From Pardosa pseudoannulata (Eukaryota; Arthropoda; Arachnida; Araneae; Lycosidae): a DNA stretch of 64,000 nucleotides. Position numbers and translations under genes: made by a program. Positions 49,080 to 61,110 of this stretch are shown piece by piece. The stretch covers positions 84,635,624-84,699,623 of the forward strand of contig CM063504.1 in the NCBI GenBank assembly GCA_032207245.1, read 5' to 3'. Within the stretch, counting starts at the first letter, position 1, and the number at the start of each line of letters is the position of its first letter. Under the pieces are notes generated by a model. It did no database searches. It was not told where the DNA came from and saw nothing but the letters and a program-made list of their open reading frames with translations.

Positions 49080-50605
49080 TGTGTGTGTTTGTGTGTTTGT
49101 GTGTTCATGTATGTGTATATATATATTGGTGTACAGACCGTGCATTCACACCAAATATCTAGGGCAACCGATAGAATAAGTAACATTAAAATATACTAAC
49201 TGAAGCTTTTTTTAGTAGAAAAAGAGGATTTTATTAAGAACACATTTAGTGAAAAAAATAGTTATTTTTCTCTCTGCCTTTTCGCGTCTGAGAATAATTG
49301 TTGTTTTTTATGAATACTTCTTCACCTATTTTTTTTATTTAAAAACAGATTGATATATTAAGGCACTTTAAAAGAAAATCTTTAAAAAAAATCAGAAATA
49401 CCAGCTAAAAATGCAAATAAATATGTGATAAGAGATAAAATGTAAGCCAGAATAGTATAAGTTTAATAACAAATTGTACTGTCTCTCTATCGCTATTAGC
49501 AATTAAAGAGAAACAATATAAAAATTTTAGATTTCTCCAATATTGTTATTGTACTTACGCGAGATAAAATAAGATAAGATTATAAGAACGCGACACGTTT
49601 ATGGGTGCATTTTTTACATTTTGTAATAGGATATCCATTTTAATAAACTTGAAATAAACTTATAATGCATTAATTTTTTATTACTTCGATATCTAGTCAT
49701 TTATATTGAGCACTCATATAAACACAATAGTAAGGTTCTGTGCATGAATCCTAGTTATGAATCAACTGAGAATCCGTAATGGTAGGGGACTGCCAAACAT
49801 TAATAGGGGGCGGACCACTTTTGAAAAGGGGTGGCAAAATTCTATCTTGCACAAGGGGATCCCAGAAGCGGCCGTACATGTACCATTCAGTGTACAGTTT
49901 CTTTTATAAGGGGTGATAAATAGATTAAAATAAAGTTCACATAGTACAAAAAAGGGTGTTCAAGATACATATTAAATATTTATTATACATTTTTTAACAA
50001 GAAAAGACAATTGCAGCTAACCCTTTGGGATCTGGCGTACTACTATTAGAACATCAAATTTAATCTCGCTTTACTAAAAATATTTACAAAATATTCCCTG
50101 ATTGCCTTGTGTTTTATTGAAATGACTTGTATTTAAGACATGTATTTCCTGAAAGACGGCTGAAGTATCGGAAAATGTTCATTCAAAATGAATTATTCTT
50201 CCACATAAGATTCCAACATCCAACAGGAAAATCACTTTAGTTAATTCTGGTTTTGAATACTGTACACAATTTTTATGATAATTAAAAAAATTTGCTCTAA
50301 GAACATTACTTTAGATGCGGTTTCGTGCTTTTTTTTATCATAAAATATATTTATATTTGTGATTTAGGGGTATTTGACTATGTCTTAAAATCTAAATTGT
50401 TTGTTGAAAGTAAGCAAAACTTGACGTAAGCCTTTTTATGCTTGTTATTAGTCAAAAAAAATATTTGACCTTAAAATTAAGATTCAGAAGGATTAAAGTA
50501 GGCATTTTTCTTTTGTCCTTCTTGTTTAGAAGCTCAATAATGTACGTCCTTATTGTGGGTCTATACTAGCCATATCGGATTCCTCTCTTTCAATGTTATC
50601 CTATG
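49080..50605. other. no gene recognised
   Basis: A GT microsatellite (49075-49110) and AT-rich sequence. 49770-49900 has a G-rich patch (GGTAGGGGACTGCC, GGGGGCGGACC) that may be a degraded transposon end, without a partner. Confidence 0.45.
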
Positions 50606-51420
50606 GAAAAAATAAAATTTCCTCTGGTAGGCTCACAAGAATTAAAGAATTCTTTAATTTAAAGAATTTAAGAATTCTTTAAAAAATGAAGCTGTGCGAC
50701 AGAACAGCAAATTTACTATGATACTATCTTTCTATTGAAAAAAAACATTGAAAAAACTATATTTAATTTGAAATTATTTGGTGCAAATTTTGGCGTTTTT
50801 TTTTTCAAACGCAAATAACAACATTTAACAAAGATAAATTCAAAAACAAGAAAAGATAGCATCTTAGAGAATTTTCTGTTCTTTCACATGAAATAATTTT
50901 TTTAAAGAATTCTTTAAATGCTAGCCGGCCAGAGGAAATTTTATTTTTTGGCATTGTCTTCTTCAAACGCAAATAACAACATTTAACAAAGATAAATTCA
51001 AAAACAAGAAAAGATAGCATCTTAGAGAATTTGCTGTTCTTTCACATGAAATAATTTTTTTAAGGAATTCTTTAAATGCTAGCCAGCCAGAGGAAATTTT
51101 ATTTTTTGACATTGTCTTTTTCAAACGCAAATAACAACATTTAACAGAGATAAATTCAAAAACAAGAAAAGATAGCATCTTAGAGAATTTGCTGTTCTTT
51201 CACATGAAATAATTTTTTTAAGGAATTCTTTAAATGCTAGCCAGAAGAAATTTTATTTTTTGGTATTGTCTTTTTCAAACGCAAATAACAACATTTAACA
51301 GAGATAAATTCAAAAACAGGAAAATATAGCATCTTAGATGAATTTGCTGTTCTATCACATAAAATAATTTTTTTAAAGAATTCTTTAAATGCTAGCCGGC
51401 CAGAAGAAATGTTATTTTTT
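50606..51420. repeat. 158-bp tandem array, four direct copies plus one inverted
   Basis: Direct units start near 50802, 50960, 51118 and 51276, each with CAAACGCAAATAACAACATT, AAGATAGCATCTTAGAG and TTTAAATGCTAGCC..CAGAGGAAATTTTATT. 50606-50745 is a diverged copy in the opposite orientation (AAATTTCCTCTGG first). The two 71-codon minus-strand frames (50805-51020 and 50963-51178) are the same unit translated twice. Confidence 0.93.
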
Positions 51421-52065
51421 TTCCATAAGTTTTCAGAGACTAATCAAATAACAGGAGAGCGTAATTTAGAAAATTAGGTTTTTAATTTTAATTTTTATTT
51501 AACAGAATGATATTTAATTATGCTAGTATCCTAAAGAATGTTATTTTCATAAGTTAACTTTTTAGCTAGCCCGCGAGCCTTTTATAAGCACGGCTTTATC
51601 AAATTTTTTTTTATTTTTAATTATATATACAGAAAATGGTGTATTTTAAAATTATTATGTAAAGAAAATATTATGCCGATCATTGATAATTATAACATTA
51701 ATTTAAACAATTCGCATTTATTTAATTATTAAGTAGAAATACGATATTAATATCTATAAAAAAAAATAAACAATCAAAAAAAAATTAAAATTTATAGATT
51801 ATAAAAAGAAAAAAAAGCTATGTATAAAATACTCAGAATTAAATTAAAAAAAGTAAAAAAAGAATTTTATAGTAAAAAAATAATAGCATGTATATACCCT
51901 CACAAAAAATAAACTGCAAATTTCTAAAAACATAAAAAATTTTAGATAAAAATAGCAATCAATGTTCATTAGTTATGGCCAAATAAAAAAAATTTTATCA
52001 CATTAGGAACAAGAAATTTATCAAATTAAAAAAAGAATTATTAAAAAAATTAATTAAAAATAATT
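51421..52065. other. extremely AT-rich sequence upstream of the hAT 3' end
   Basis: Almost entirely A and T. It may contain decayed hAT transposase coding sequence, but nothing can be read. Confidence 0.4.
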
Positions 52066-52341
52066 GACGAGTTTTCAGAATTAAAAGTGAGGAAAAAGGC
52101 AGTATAACCAATCAATCTGGATATATTTCTTTATTATTGTTTCTTTTAATAAATTATGTTTATTTAATTTTTGTACATGTATATTATATTTTTCCCTTTT
52201 TTTCTAATTCGATAATTAAATAGAACTGCATACTATATTCTTTAAAACCAAACTACCAAACTCAAAGTATGTGTCATGACTGAAAAATAGGCCCGGAATT
52301 ACAATGTTGCAGACGGCCCGTTTTAGCCTTAGTCCGCTACT
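52066..52341 (+). mobile_element. 3' end of a ZMYM1-like hAT transposon, copy 1
   Basis: Matches 52877-53190: GAGTTTTCAGAATTAAAAGTG (the end of the transposase frame), AATAAATTATGTTTATTTA, TTAAAACCAAACTACCAAAC and GGCCCGGAATTACAATG, ending TAGTCCGCTACTG. The complement of this end, CAGTAGCGGAC, is a hAT-type terminus. Confidence 0.75.
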
Positions 52342-52359
52342 GGAAATGAGTTATGTAAT

Positions 52360-52480
52360 GGGTAAATTCGCTTGTTTTTATTTGCTTTAAATTGGAGTGG
52401 ACACAAGAACCTATTGATCAAAGTATATTCCAATAAAGTACAGACATTCATGCCATCTGATGGACTTGAATTCACATACT
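52360..52480 (-). mobile_element. very diverged SINE S1, minus strand
   Basis: Aligns loosely to the S1 body and head read on the minus strand (ACCTATTGATCAAAGT, ACATTCATGCCATC, GGACTTGAATTCACATAC in the B-box position). Boundaries are uncertain. Confidence 0.4.
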
Positions 52481-52490
52481 GTTATAGTTC

Positions 52491-52853
52491 ATGATATTCA
52501 TAAGTCCAGTTGTCTGGTCATCATTTGATAGACTGCTACAGAAAGAAAATGAAAGCTCTATGAACACGTTGGATTTTTCTTTTTTTTTATCAACAGATAA
52601 TTTCATATCATCTGGTATTATATTTCATGTTATATCCAATTTGTGGTCATTTTTACAGGAAAATAATGTTATTACAACATTCCCTAATTTAAACATAATT
52701 CTGAGAATTTATTTAACCCTTCCAATAAGCAATGCAAGCGGTGAAAGATCATTCTCAGTAATGGCCAGAATAAAATTTTTTTTAAGATCCACATTAGGCC
52801 AACAAAAATTAAATAGTTTATCATTACTTTATATAGAAAAAGCTATTAAATAA
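52491..52853 (+). pseudogene. hAT transposase C-terminal dimerisation region (ZMYM1-like)
   Basis: A 120-codon frame. Residues 64-118 carry the signature of the C-terminal hAT dimerisation region: FPNLNIILRIYLTLP (64-78), SNASGERSFS (80-89), then ARIKFFLRSTLGQQKLNSL (92-110) and a final IEKAIK. In active relatives this segment packs with the RNase-H-like catalytic core. Here the catalytic residues and the N-terminal zinc finger are missing, and residues 1-40 probably derive from unrelated DNA. After the stop, a shifted frame still encodes INYDKLINEFAELKVRKRQY, the usual tail, so a frameshift near 52850 split the end. The copy is dead. Confidence 0.85.
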
Positions 52854-52876
52854 CTCTATTAATTATGACAAACTAA

Positions 52877-53190
52877 TTAACGAGTTTGCAGAATTAAAAG
52901 TGAGAAAAAGACAATATAGCTAATCAATCTGTGTATATATGTTTAAGTATAATTGTTTGTTTTAATAAATTATGTTTATATTTGTTTGTTTAAATAAATT
53001 ATGTTTATTTATTTTTTGTACATGTGTACATTTTTTTCAGTTTTTTCTTGGAATCCGATATTTAAATAGAACTACATATTATATGCTTTAAAACCAAACT
53101 ACCAAACGCAAAGTATGTGTCATAACTGAAAAATAGGCCCGGAATTATAATGCTGCCTAAGTCCCGTTTTAGCCTTAGGCCGCCACTGTT
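52877..53190 (+). mobile_element. 3' end of a ZMYM1-like hAT transposon, copy 2
   Basis: The untranslated tail and right terminus of the element whose coding remnant is 52491-52853. Ends TTAGGCCGCCACTG, complement CAGTGGCGGCCTAA, a typical hAT terminus. It has a small internal duplication (AATAAATTATGTTTAT appears twice). The left terminus was not found. Confidence 0.8.
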
Positions 53191-54211
53191 TGAGCGCAAG
53201 GAATCCAAGATGACAGGTACAGCCTCGCCTTAATATTTCCTACCTATATGATGCAAAACAAAAAAATTCAGCCTGAAAACCCGCTATCTCCTTAAAATAA
53301 AAACAAAATTAATGAAAAATATGGAAGAACACGAGGAAAAAAATTTTTAAAAAATAAGTAAATAAAGTCAGGATAAAAAACAAAATATGATGATTAGATG
53401 ATTAGACATTACGGTACTTTTAACAGTTAAAAAAAGTTAAGATGGTGAGTTGTTTCAAGTTCAAGAATTAAAAAAAATGTTAATCACAATGACTGTTTAA
53501 AGTTTGGACACTTGACGAGCACGTACTTCAGAGTTATGACAACTTAACAATATTGGCAAATGACAGAAAGCTCCACAAGTAGCAGGTGACGATGTGTTAA
53601 AAGGGTGTGACCGATGTTAAGCCGAGAGAGAATGGCGTTTTATTTCCTCGGTGGCAGCAACAAACGAGTTTCAACTCTTTGTGATAAAAAAAATATAAAT
53701 GAATTATGTTATTTTGAAACAGTCGTTGCTGACACCAAAGTGTACACAATAGCAATTTCTCAGTGTCTTTGTATGCAGTGGCGTAGCAAATGTAGGATGG
53801 TATCCGGTGCGAAGTTATAAAGCTTGTCCTTTCCATGTCAACCAAAATATTAAATGAAATTTATTGAGAAAGGATTTTTTAATTAATAAAGTGAACAAAA
53901 TTTTAATTATTTTACAAACAATTTTTTTTAATTTAAAAAAGTAAATTACCTCTATTAATAAGCCATATTAATTTTACAAAAATAAATAATAATAATAATA
54001 ATAATTGTTTTCACTGAAATAGTATGTAGAGAATAAGTTTGCTATCATTATAATATAATTTAATGAAAACTCAACTGTCTACAAGTTTCATTTTTTAAGG
54101 TCTAATCCAACGAACTATACTTTGACATGATGCCTCGAATCTCTGCTTTCTAACTTTTATTCTGCAAATTTGAACTTTCTGCCATCAAAATCGATATTGT
54201 TAGCTACATTA
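53191..54211. other. no gene; possible hAT left end at 53776
   Basis: CAGTGGCGTAGCAAATGTAG at 53776 resembles a hAT left terminus, but no right partner was found. Overlapping small frames near 53600-53845 on both strands have no domain. Confidence 0.4.
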
Positions 54212-54224
54212 TTTTCGATTATCA

Positions 54225-54402
54225 AGTTTGGTTTAGTTTGGAGAGCTAAGTCTACTGTTTTTACTCAAGAAAGTTAATGAGGTCGGGATCTAGTGCTTAA
54301 AGCCGATTCCGAAAGGCTACGCACACCCATGTCAGCAGCGGGATTCGAACCCAGGGATTCCGGTATCTTAGAGTAGCAATTTACTATTCGACCATCTTTC
54401 GG
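54225..54402 (-). mobile_element. SINE S1 with target-site duplication, minus strand
   Basis: B box GGTTCGAATCCCG on the minus strand, and a tail visible on the plus strand as GTTTGGTTTAGTTTGGAG. Flanked by TTTTCGATTA (54212-54221 and 54403-54412). Confidence 0.9.
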
Positions 54403-54412
54403 TTTTCGATTA

Positions 54413-56215
54413 CCCAAGTAGCTAAGTTAAAAAATCGCTTCTTAAGTACGAACCTGTGCAAATGAAAGAATGACTAATTGGGTGTATCGATAATTTTAGC
54501 TGGTATGATTATTAATTTATTCAAGTGTTCTATTGAAATAATGACCATTCCTTCACAATCCGTCACCACCGTTTAAATGGAAAATCTTCTGGTAGTATAG
54601 GAAAGAGCCCTAATGAGCCAGGAATCTTTTTGTTATCCACACAGCTTTGAAACAGTGTTATTAAAAAATAATAATAATAAAGTGAGTAAGAGAGAGATAC
54701 TATTACCCAATTCTTCTAATACAAAAGGATACTTCCGAGAAAACAAAGTAATAGGTCCAAACTTTTTCTACGTTAAATGTGAATGAAAAACGAATATTCC
54801 GAGAATGAGGAATTTGGGGTAAAGTAGCACTGTTTCTATAGGACTAAATTAGGATCCAAATGAATCAGACAATCAACGCGAGAACGATATATAGAGGTTA
54901 CAACGTAATTACAACGCCACATGAAAGAGTCTCATTTTTAATCTGGAATAGTAAGACTAACTTTAAGATAACCAGACCAATATTACACCAGTGGACTTTG
55001 AGCTCGAAGAGTTGTCTCTCATTAGGATAATGTGCTGAGATAAAACATGCAACAGCAAATTTTCGTGAACTGTAGTATTACCTAACTAAATGAAATTAAC
55101 TTAAAGTTGTGGTCTTGCACAAGTTTCTGATTAAACAATGCAGTAGAACATATCCTCCTTAGCGGTTCCTTTCAATGAAACACCTATCACTAATTATTTT
55201 GATTATAAGTGCCAAACCCTTTCGACATTCCAATAAAAATTTTATTTCGCAGAAATTTCTGTTTACAGGTCATCTAATTTTACATATTTAGCATTATCAA
55301 CAAATATTTTTTCAGCGAAATTGTTAGTGAGATACTTTTCTTTTATCACTGTGTTACTTAAGTTGTGGAAAAAAATCCTTTATATTTTTCGATGTTGTAT
55401 TAAATTTTATGTTGTGCTTTGCATATGTTACATACAAACGTAACTACATATATTTAGTTATTTTTATTGTAAATATTCTGCAGCTATTATTTATTTATTA
55501 TCCAATTATTTCTGTAAGAAAATGACTTTTTTTCTGTACGTTACATATTAAACTAGAGAGTATATAATCTGTGAAATATAGATACACCATTTGAAAAGAA
55601 TTTTACCCCAATGCAAAATTTCTCTGTGCATCATCCTACAAGTGCTATGCATTTCCATAGAGAAATGTTGTAATGACCTTCAAGATACCAAACTGAAATT
55701 CAACAGAAATGAGTGCTTGCAATCACTAGGATAATATGAGACTCTATTTGCGATTCGCTCGTTCTGGCAATTACATATAATGCTCCTCCACTCTGATGAA
55801 GAATTAATGAGTTGGAACTAGCTTCTATCCTCTTATCTTACTTTACAATTAGAATGTGCGAGTGTTCAGTTGGGTCATTCACTAAGTTTCTCTAAGTTAT
55901 CAAGTAAGTCTCGCAAGATATCAAGCTCATTCTATTGTGAACATTAACAGTTTAAAAATATATCCCCGAATGACAATGTCCCATAAAAATGTGTTTTTAT
56001 CCTTTCATGGTAACAACAAAACTAAATAAAATAAATGTTTCTGCTTAAAGAAAACAAACAATTTATTTAAAACGCAAGCAAAATTTTCCCAATATCATGC
56101 TATCCATAAATATAAATGTGTAAATCCTTAAAAATGTTTACTCATATTTTGAAGCACAACCTCGATTTAACATCTTCTGGATTAAATATTTCCTCGTGTT
56201 TCACGAAAAATTGTA
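54413..56215. other. no gene recognised
   Basis: A short AAT microsatellite near 54666; the remainder is unique, moderately AT-rich sequence without coding support. Confidence 0.5.
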
Positions 56216-56377
56216 TAAGGCAGTTTGTCGCAACCTCACGAACTACTATAATGCCCTTCCCATTCATTTTCAAGTGTACAACAGCCAATAGGCAAACAAT
56301 AAACTGCCCTTCCGTTTACAACTAAAACCAGAATTGTCATAATTGGAGAATTTGCCCTACTGCTTGAAATCGCCTTA
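56216..56377 (+). mobile_element. 162-bp MITE (family M), copy 3
   Basis: TAAGGCAGTTTGTCGCAACC to GAAATCGCCTTA. This copy shows the inverted ends best (TAAGGCAGTTT against TAAGGCGATTT). Open frames through it are incidental. Confidence 0.9.
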
Positions 56378-57936
56378 TTGGGAAAATGCATTGGTTGCTA
56401 TGTAACCTAACCTTCTAATCAATAATTTTTCAGGCACTAAGATTTTTAGTACCTTTTTGGCAACAAAAATATATGATTAATAATACTAAAAGAATACCAA
56501 AAAATATATGATGGCCAAACACAATATCACTCATATTTTCATGTGGGTTTTCACAAAACATCATATCAAATCAAACAAGTTTTGAATTACATTAATCAAA
56601 AGGTGCTGCATGAAATTTGATATGGATCAGCATGTCAATGAAGCTTTTGAAGAAATAATTATAATGATACGATATACTATATTTATAAAAAATAAAATAA
56701 TCATGAATAATTTAAAAGAATAAATGTATCTTGTTTCGCTATCATGAATAACAAATGCACTAAATATTGACGAGCACTCATAATTATAACGCATTTGCTT
56801 ACAGTTATGATTTATGTGTACGTTTCCTTTATTTAACTACAATGCTTAAAAATACTTTAGTCTTGAACGTGGTACCACACACATAGTAGTGTGTATTAAG
56901 AACGTGAGCTGCGTAACTGATTTGTTATTGTAACACGAGAAGGCAGCGTTTCAACTCGAGTGGATGAAAAAAAAAAAAAGACTTACTCAACAACAATAAT
57001 TGATGCAGTTTTAAAACCACCGGGATTGATTTAAGTCCCATAATTAGCTAAGACTTACAGTTCCACGTTCTTCTGTTCTAAACAACCATTTTCTGTGTTT
57101 TGAAACGCTAAAAAATCTCTTTTTCTTTTTAATTTGTGGATTTTGATTTCGTTTGCATATGTGGCTTCATTCTATAGCTCATTTTTCAAAATTTCACACA
57201 AGAATGTGCTGCTTATGAGAATACAGAGTGCTTTCTGGTTCATTTCAGGCCTATCAAATTAACTTTCGAGATTAACAGAACCCGTATATAAGGTTAATGT
57301 GATGCTAAACTGTAGAACACAGCGTTCTACAGCTTAGCATCAATGGCAAGACATAAGCTATAAATTGCAAGGACAATGTTGTAGAGATGGAATTCTATAT
57401 TTTACAGTAAAACAAGGAATCCTAAACTGAGCTTTTTGTAGATAGATTTTCAAAACCACTTTCATTGCAACTAGTTCCGGTGCAAAATTTCATAATTTTG
57501 ATTCATTTCATAAAAATTTTTATTTATCAAGAGAGGTTTAATAACTGTTCAGTTTCTTTTTTTAGAATCTTTTAATAATACAAATAACATTTTATTGTAT
57601 AAATATTTCTAACTGTGCATACTTGCATCGTTCCACCATAAAAATGTGAATATTTTGTGTTTTGACTACCTCCCTATAAAGATATCAGTGCCGATTTTTT
57701 TAAAAAAAGCAACCCTAGAAGTCAGTCAGACCTCATTGACGAAAGAATCATCAATTGAGAGATATGTAAGTTAGAAAAAAACAACAGAAAAGATAATTTT
57801 TACAACTCTGATACAATAAGTAATTTTTTCCTGATAATCCTGAACTAGTAGTTGTAATACTAGTTAATAATAAAAAATAATGAGCACTGAAGGATGCCCA
57901 GATTACTAAGGACGACCTTGAGAGTCATAGCATATA
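56378..57936. other. no gene; 18-bp-stem hairpin at 57301-57341
   Basis: GATGCTAAACTGTAGAAC (57301-57318) pairs with 57324-57341 with one mismatch around a 5-base loop. The rest is AT-rich with no recognised element. Confidence 0.6.
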
Positions 57937-59272
57937 CAGTGAACTCCGCTTAATGTGATCAGTTTGGGACATCGTGATTTTCATAACAATAACCGATTGA
58001 TAAGAATAAACGATATGCAAAATTAGATAAATTTACCAATCCCCTTTAATTCACACATACTAAATTTGAAAATAAAATGAAAAAACTCACCTTATATTTA
58101 TGTATTGTATATTATCCTTTAAAACATAAGAATTATATACATAATTTAAATAAGAGATTTGAAAAAAAATTTTCAATTTTACAACTCCTCTTCAACCTCC
58201 ACTCAAAATACTTGATTTAAAGTAATTTTACAATTTACACTAAATTACAAATTTGTGATGAAAATCACACTCAGTTTATTTAATTTGTGATTAAGTGAAT
58301 GTTTCAGTCTATTTAGTATGAATGTTATGTGTTTCCTTTATGTTTTCTTTGTTAATTCAATTAGATTTTAAATATTCAATTTTTGTAAAATTTTTCCTCA
58401 AAATGTTGTTTTTGTTTATGTATCAACTTGTTGAGTTACGATCCCCTCGCCAGATTTCAAACGCCACGCTGCAAGCACGCCACGCACGCAAGCTGCAAGC
58501 ACGCCAATTTCGCCAAATGTGGTTGAAGCACCAACAAGATCCACGATTAGAAACAGGAGAGTGGGCTAAGAAGAGGAGTTGAAAAACTGATCAATTGTTA
58601 ACTGTCTAGAATTTTTTCTAAGAAACTCATTGATAAATTGATCGTAATCATAATGTTTTTTAAAGTCATCGGAGCGGTGTTGTACTCCACGTTCAACACT
58701 TTCAATGCAATTCAGAGGCTGAGAAATGTTTAACTGCGCTTCAGCATTGCTCTGACTCATTATTGGTAACTTGTCATAACGATTTAAAATTTCGATCTTT
58801 TGTTTAAATGTTAAATCATTTAGCTTTCTGGCTTTCATATCGACAAGCTACATGTAAGCGAGCAAGGCATAAATTGTGAATATGCTCCTTCTCAGTTCCT
58901 ATAAGAATGTGTTTCCTTCTGCTTATTTGACAACCATTGACCACCAGCAGGGTTTGTGTATTTCTGAAACATTCCAGAAACGTGTAATACCCCACGCCTT
59001 TGATCATTCCTCATTTCCCTAGTGGAAGAGGGAGAATTCTCGGAAATTAAAACAGCAGCGATAGGAAAGATTGGGTTCCTTCTGAATGCATTGGGAATAT
59101 TCCTTTGCCAATAAAAATGAGGTTCGAAAACTAATAACATTAACCGATGTAACGATCACATAAAGCGATCATTTTAACATGCAGTTGAATAGAGAAAATC
59201 GGGACCAAGTGATTTCGGTAATAATAAGTGATTGATAACATTAATCGCGATCACATTAAGTGGAGTCCACTG
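57937..59272 (-). mobile_element. Tigger/pogo DNA transposon, internally deleted
   Basis: Flanked by TA (57935-57936 and 59273-59274). The left end CAGTGAACTCCGCTTAATG and the right complement CAGTGGACTCCACTTAATG agree at 21 of the first 24 positions. At 1.34 kb it is shorter than a full Tigger element. Its minus strand encodes a shortened transposase (58566-58838). The region 58840-59140 would be the 5' untranslated part. Confidence 0.9.
58566..58838 (-). pseudogene. shortened Tigger transposase: CENP-B-type HTH plus C-terminal tail
   Basis: Ninety codons from ATG at 58838. Residues 9-44 match the CENP-B N-terminal helix-turn-helix of pogo/Tigger and jerky proteins: LTFKQKIEILNRYDKL, then SQSNAEAQLNISQPL. 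This domain binds the element's terminal repeats. Residues ~46-66 are unmatched, and 67-90 look like the transposase C-terminus (QFINEFLRKNSRQLTIDQFF). The second HTH and the DDE catalytic domain are gone, so it cannot transpose itself. QLTIDQFF (79-86) fits the PCNA-interacting PIP-box pattern Q-x-x-I-x-x-F-F; a PIP motif has been described for pogo transposase. The frame is intact across the deletion. Confidence 0.82.
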
Positions 59273-59274
59273 TA

Positions 59275-59934
59275 TTTACCAATCATGATGTATATGCACT
59301 ACGCTTAAATTCAGTGAAAATATTAGTTTAAAAATCATTAAATCTGCAATTATGTACAAACACATTACGCATAGCTTCTTCGCATGGGTAGACTGATAAA
59401 AGAGACAAAGACAATCGACAAATATTGAAAGAGATCATATTTTTCTTCATTCAGATAAAGGTGTTATAAGGTACAAAAAATAAAGTATATTGTTTGAGCT
59501 GTCTTTGTTCGTGAACCGTTGAAGTAAGGAAGTTTTCGATTTTAAATATTTTTTTTATCCAGTCTTTACATTTCGAGCGTATCATTTTATATGAGAACAA
59601 AAATAAAAATTTCCCCTCTCTCCTTCCGAAAACATCTATATGAAATCAGCAGAACCTGCAGCCTATGCGTCATCTAAATATGTAACCAGCCGTGGATGAA
59701 AGTTATAATGCACAATGTCAAATTCCGGATAAAACAGCACACTACAAATAATACTGCATATAACAAATATACAGGAAGTATACAGGCTTGATTAAGTTTT
59801 AAATTTTGGATTTGTTGCTCATACGTAGGGAAATAGGTACATAGACATGAGTAGTCCTTAGTTTCCTTAGAGCATTGAAGTTCTTTATTTTCAGTAACAA
59901 ACATAACTGATTCTTTAATTTAATAGCAAGAAAA
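59275..59934. other. no gene recognised
   Basis: Unique sequence of mixed composition; the 76-codon minus-strand frame (59674-59904) has a hydrophobic, cysteine-rich end but no recognised family. Confidence 0.45.
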
Positions 59935-61110
59935 AATACAAATAAAAATATTAATAAATAAATTTATATATTAAAAGAGAAAATGTAATTCAAATTGTTA
60001 AATAAAAATCGAAAAATTTTCAGCAAGAAGAAAATACTTGTAAAAGTTTTACATCAATTAAAATTAAATTAAAACTATATTATAAAAATCAATTAGAGGC
60101 TGGATTAATAAGAAATAATATTAATAAATAAATTTATATATTAAAAGAGAAAACATAATTAAAATTGTTAAATAAAAATAAAAAATTTTCAGCAAGAAGA
60201 AAATACTTGTAAAAGTTTCACATCATTTAAAATTAAATTAAAATTGTATTATAAAAATTAATTAGAGGCTGGATTAATACGGAAAAATATTAATAAATAA
60301 ATTTATATATTAAAAGAGAAAACATAATTAAAATTGTTAAACAAAAATCAAAAAATTTTCAGCAAGAAGAAAATATTTGTAAAAGTTCCACATCAATTAA
60401 AATTAAATTAAAATTATATTATAAAAATTAATTAGAGGCTGGATTAATATGGAAGAATATTAATTATATATTAAAAGAGAAAACATAATTAAAATTGTTA
60501 AATATAAATCGAAAAATTTTCAGCAAGAAGAAAATACTTGTAAAAGTTTCACATTAATTAAAATTGTATTATAAAAATTAATTAGAGGCTGGATTAATAC
60601 GGGAGAATATTAATAAATAAATTTAAATATTAAAAGAGAAAACATAATTAAAATTGTTAAATAGAAATCGAAAAATTTTCAGCAAGAAGAAAATACTTGT
60701 ATAAGTTTCACCTTAATTAAAATTAAATTAAAATTATAATATTATTAATTAGAGGCTAGATTAATACGGAAAAATATTAATAAATAAATTTATATATTAA
60801 AAGAGAAAACATAATTAGAATTTTTAAATAGAAATAAAAAAAAATTTCAGCAAGAAGAAAATACTTGTAAAAGTTTCACATTAATTAAAATTAAATTAAA
60901 ATTGTGTTATAAAAATTAATTAGAGGTTGGATTAATACGGGAAAATATTAATAAATAAATTTCTATATTAAAAGGGAAAACATAATTATAATTGTTAAAT
61001 AAAAATCAAAAATTTTCAGCAAGAAGAAAATACTTGTAAAAGTTTCACATCAATTATAATTAAATTAAAATTATATTATAAAAATTAAATAGAGGCTGGA
61101 TTAATAAAGG
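59935..61110. repeat. tandem array, ~169-bp monomer, seven copies
   Basis: The landmark TTAGAGGCTGGATTAATA recurs near 60093, 60262, 60432, 60582, 60749, 60920 and 61089, with steps of 150-171 bp. Units contain TTTTCAGCAAGAAGAAAATA and ATATTAAAAGAGAAAACAT. Very AT-rich and without coding potential. Confidence 0.95.

Noticed and set aside
50805..51178. two similar 71-codon minus-strand proteins
   Set aside because: Same 158-bp monomer translated twice.
58322..58582. 86-codon plus-strand frame with a basic C-terminus
   Set aside because: Lies antisense to the 3' part of the Tigger element; the composition reflects a hydrophobic AT-rich start and a short GC patch.
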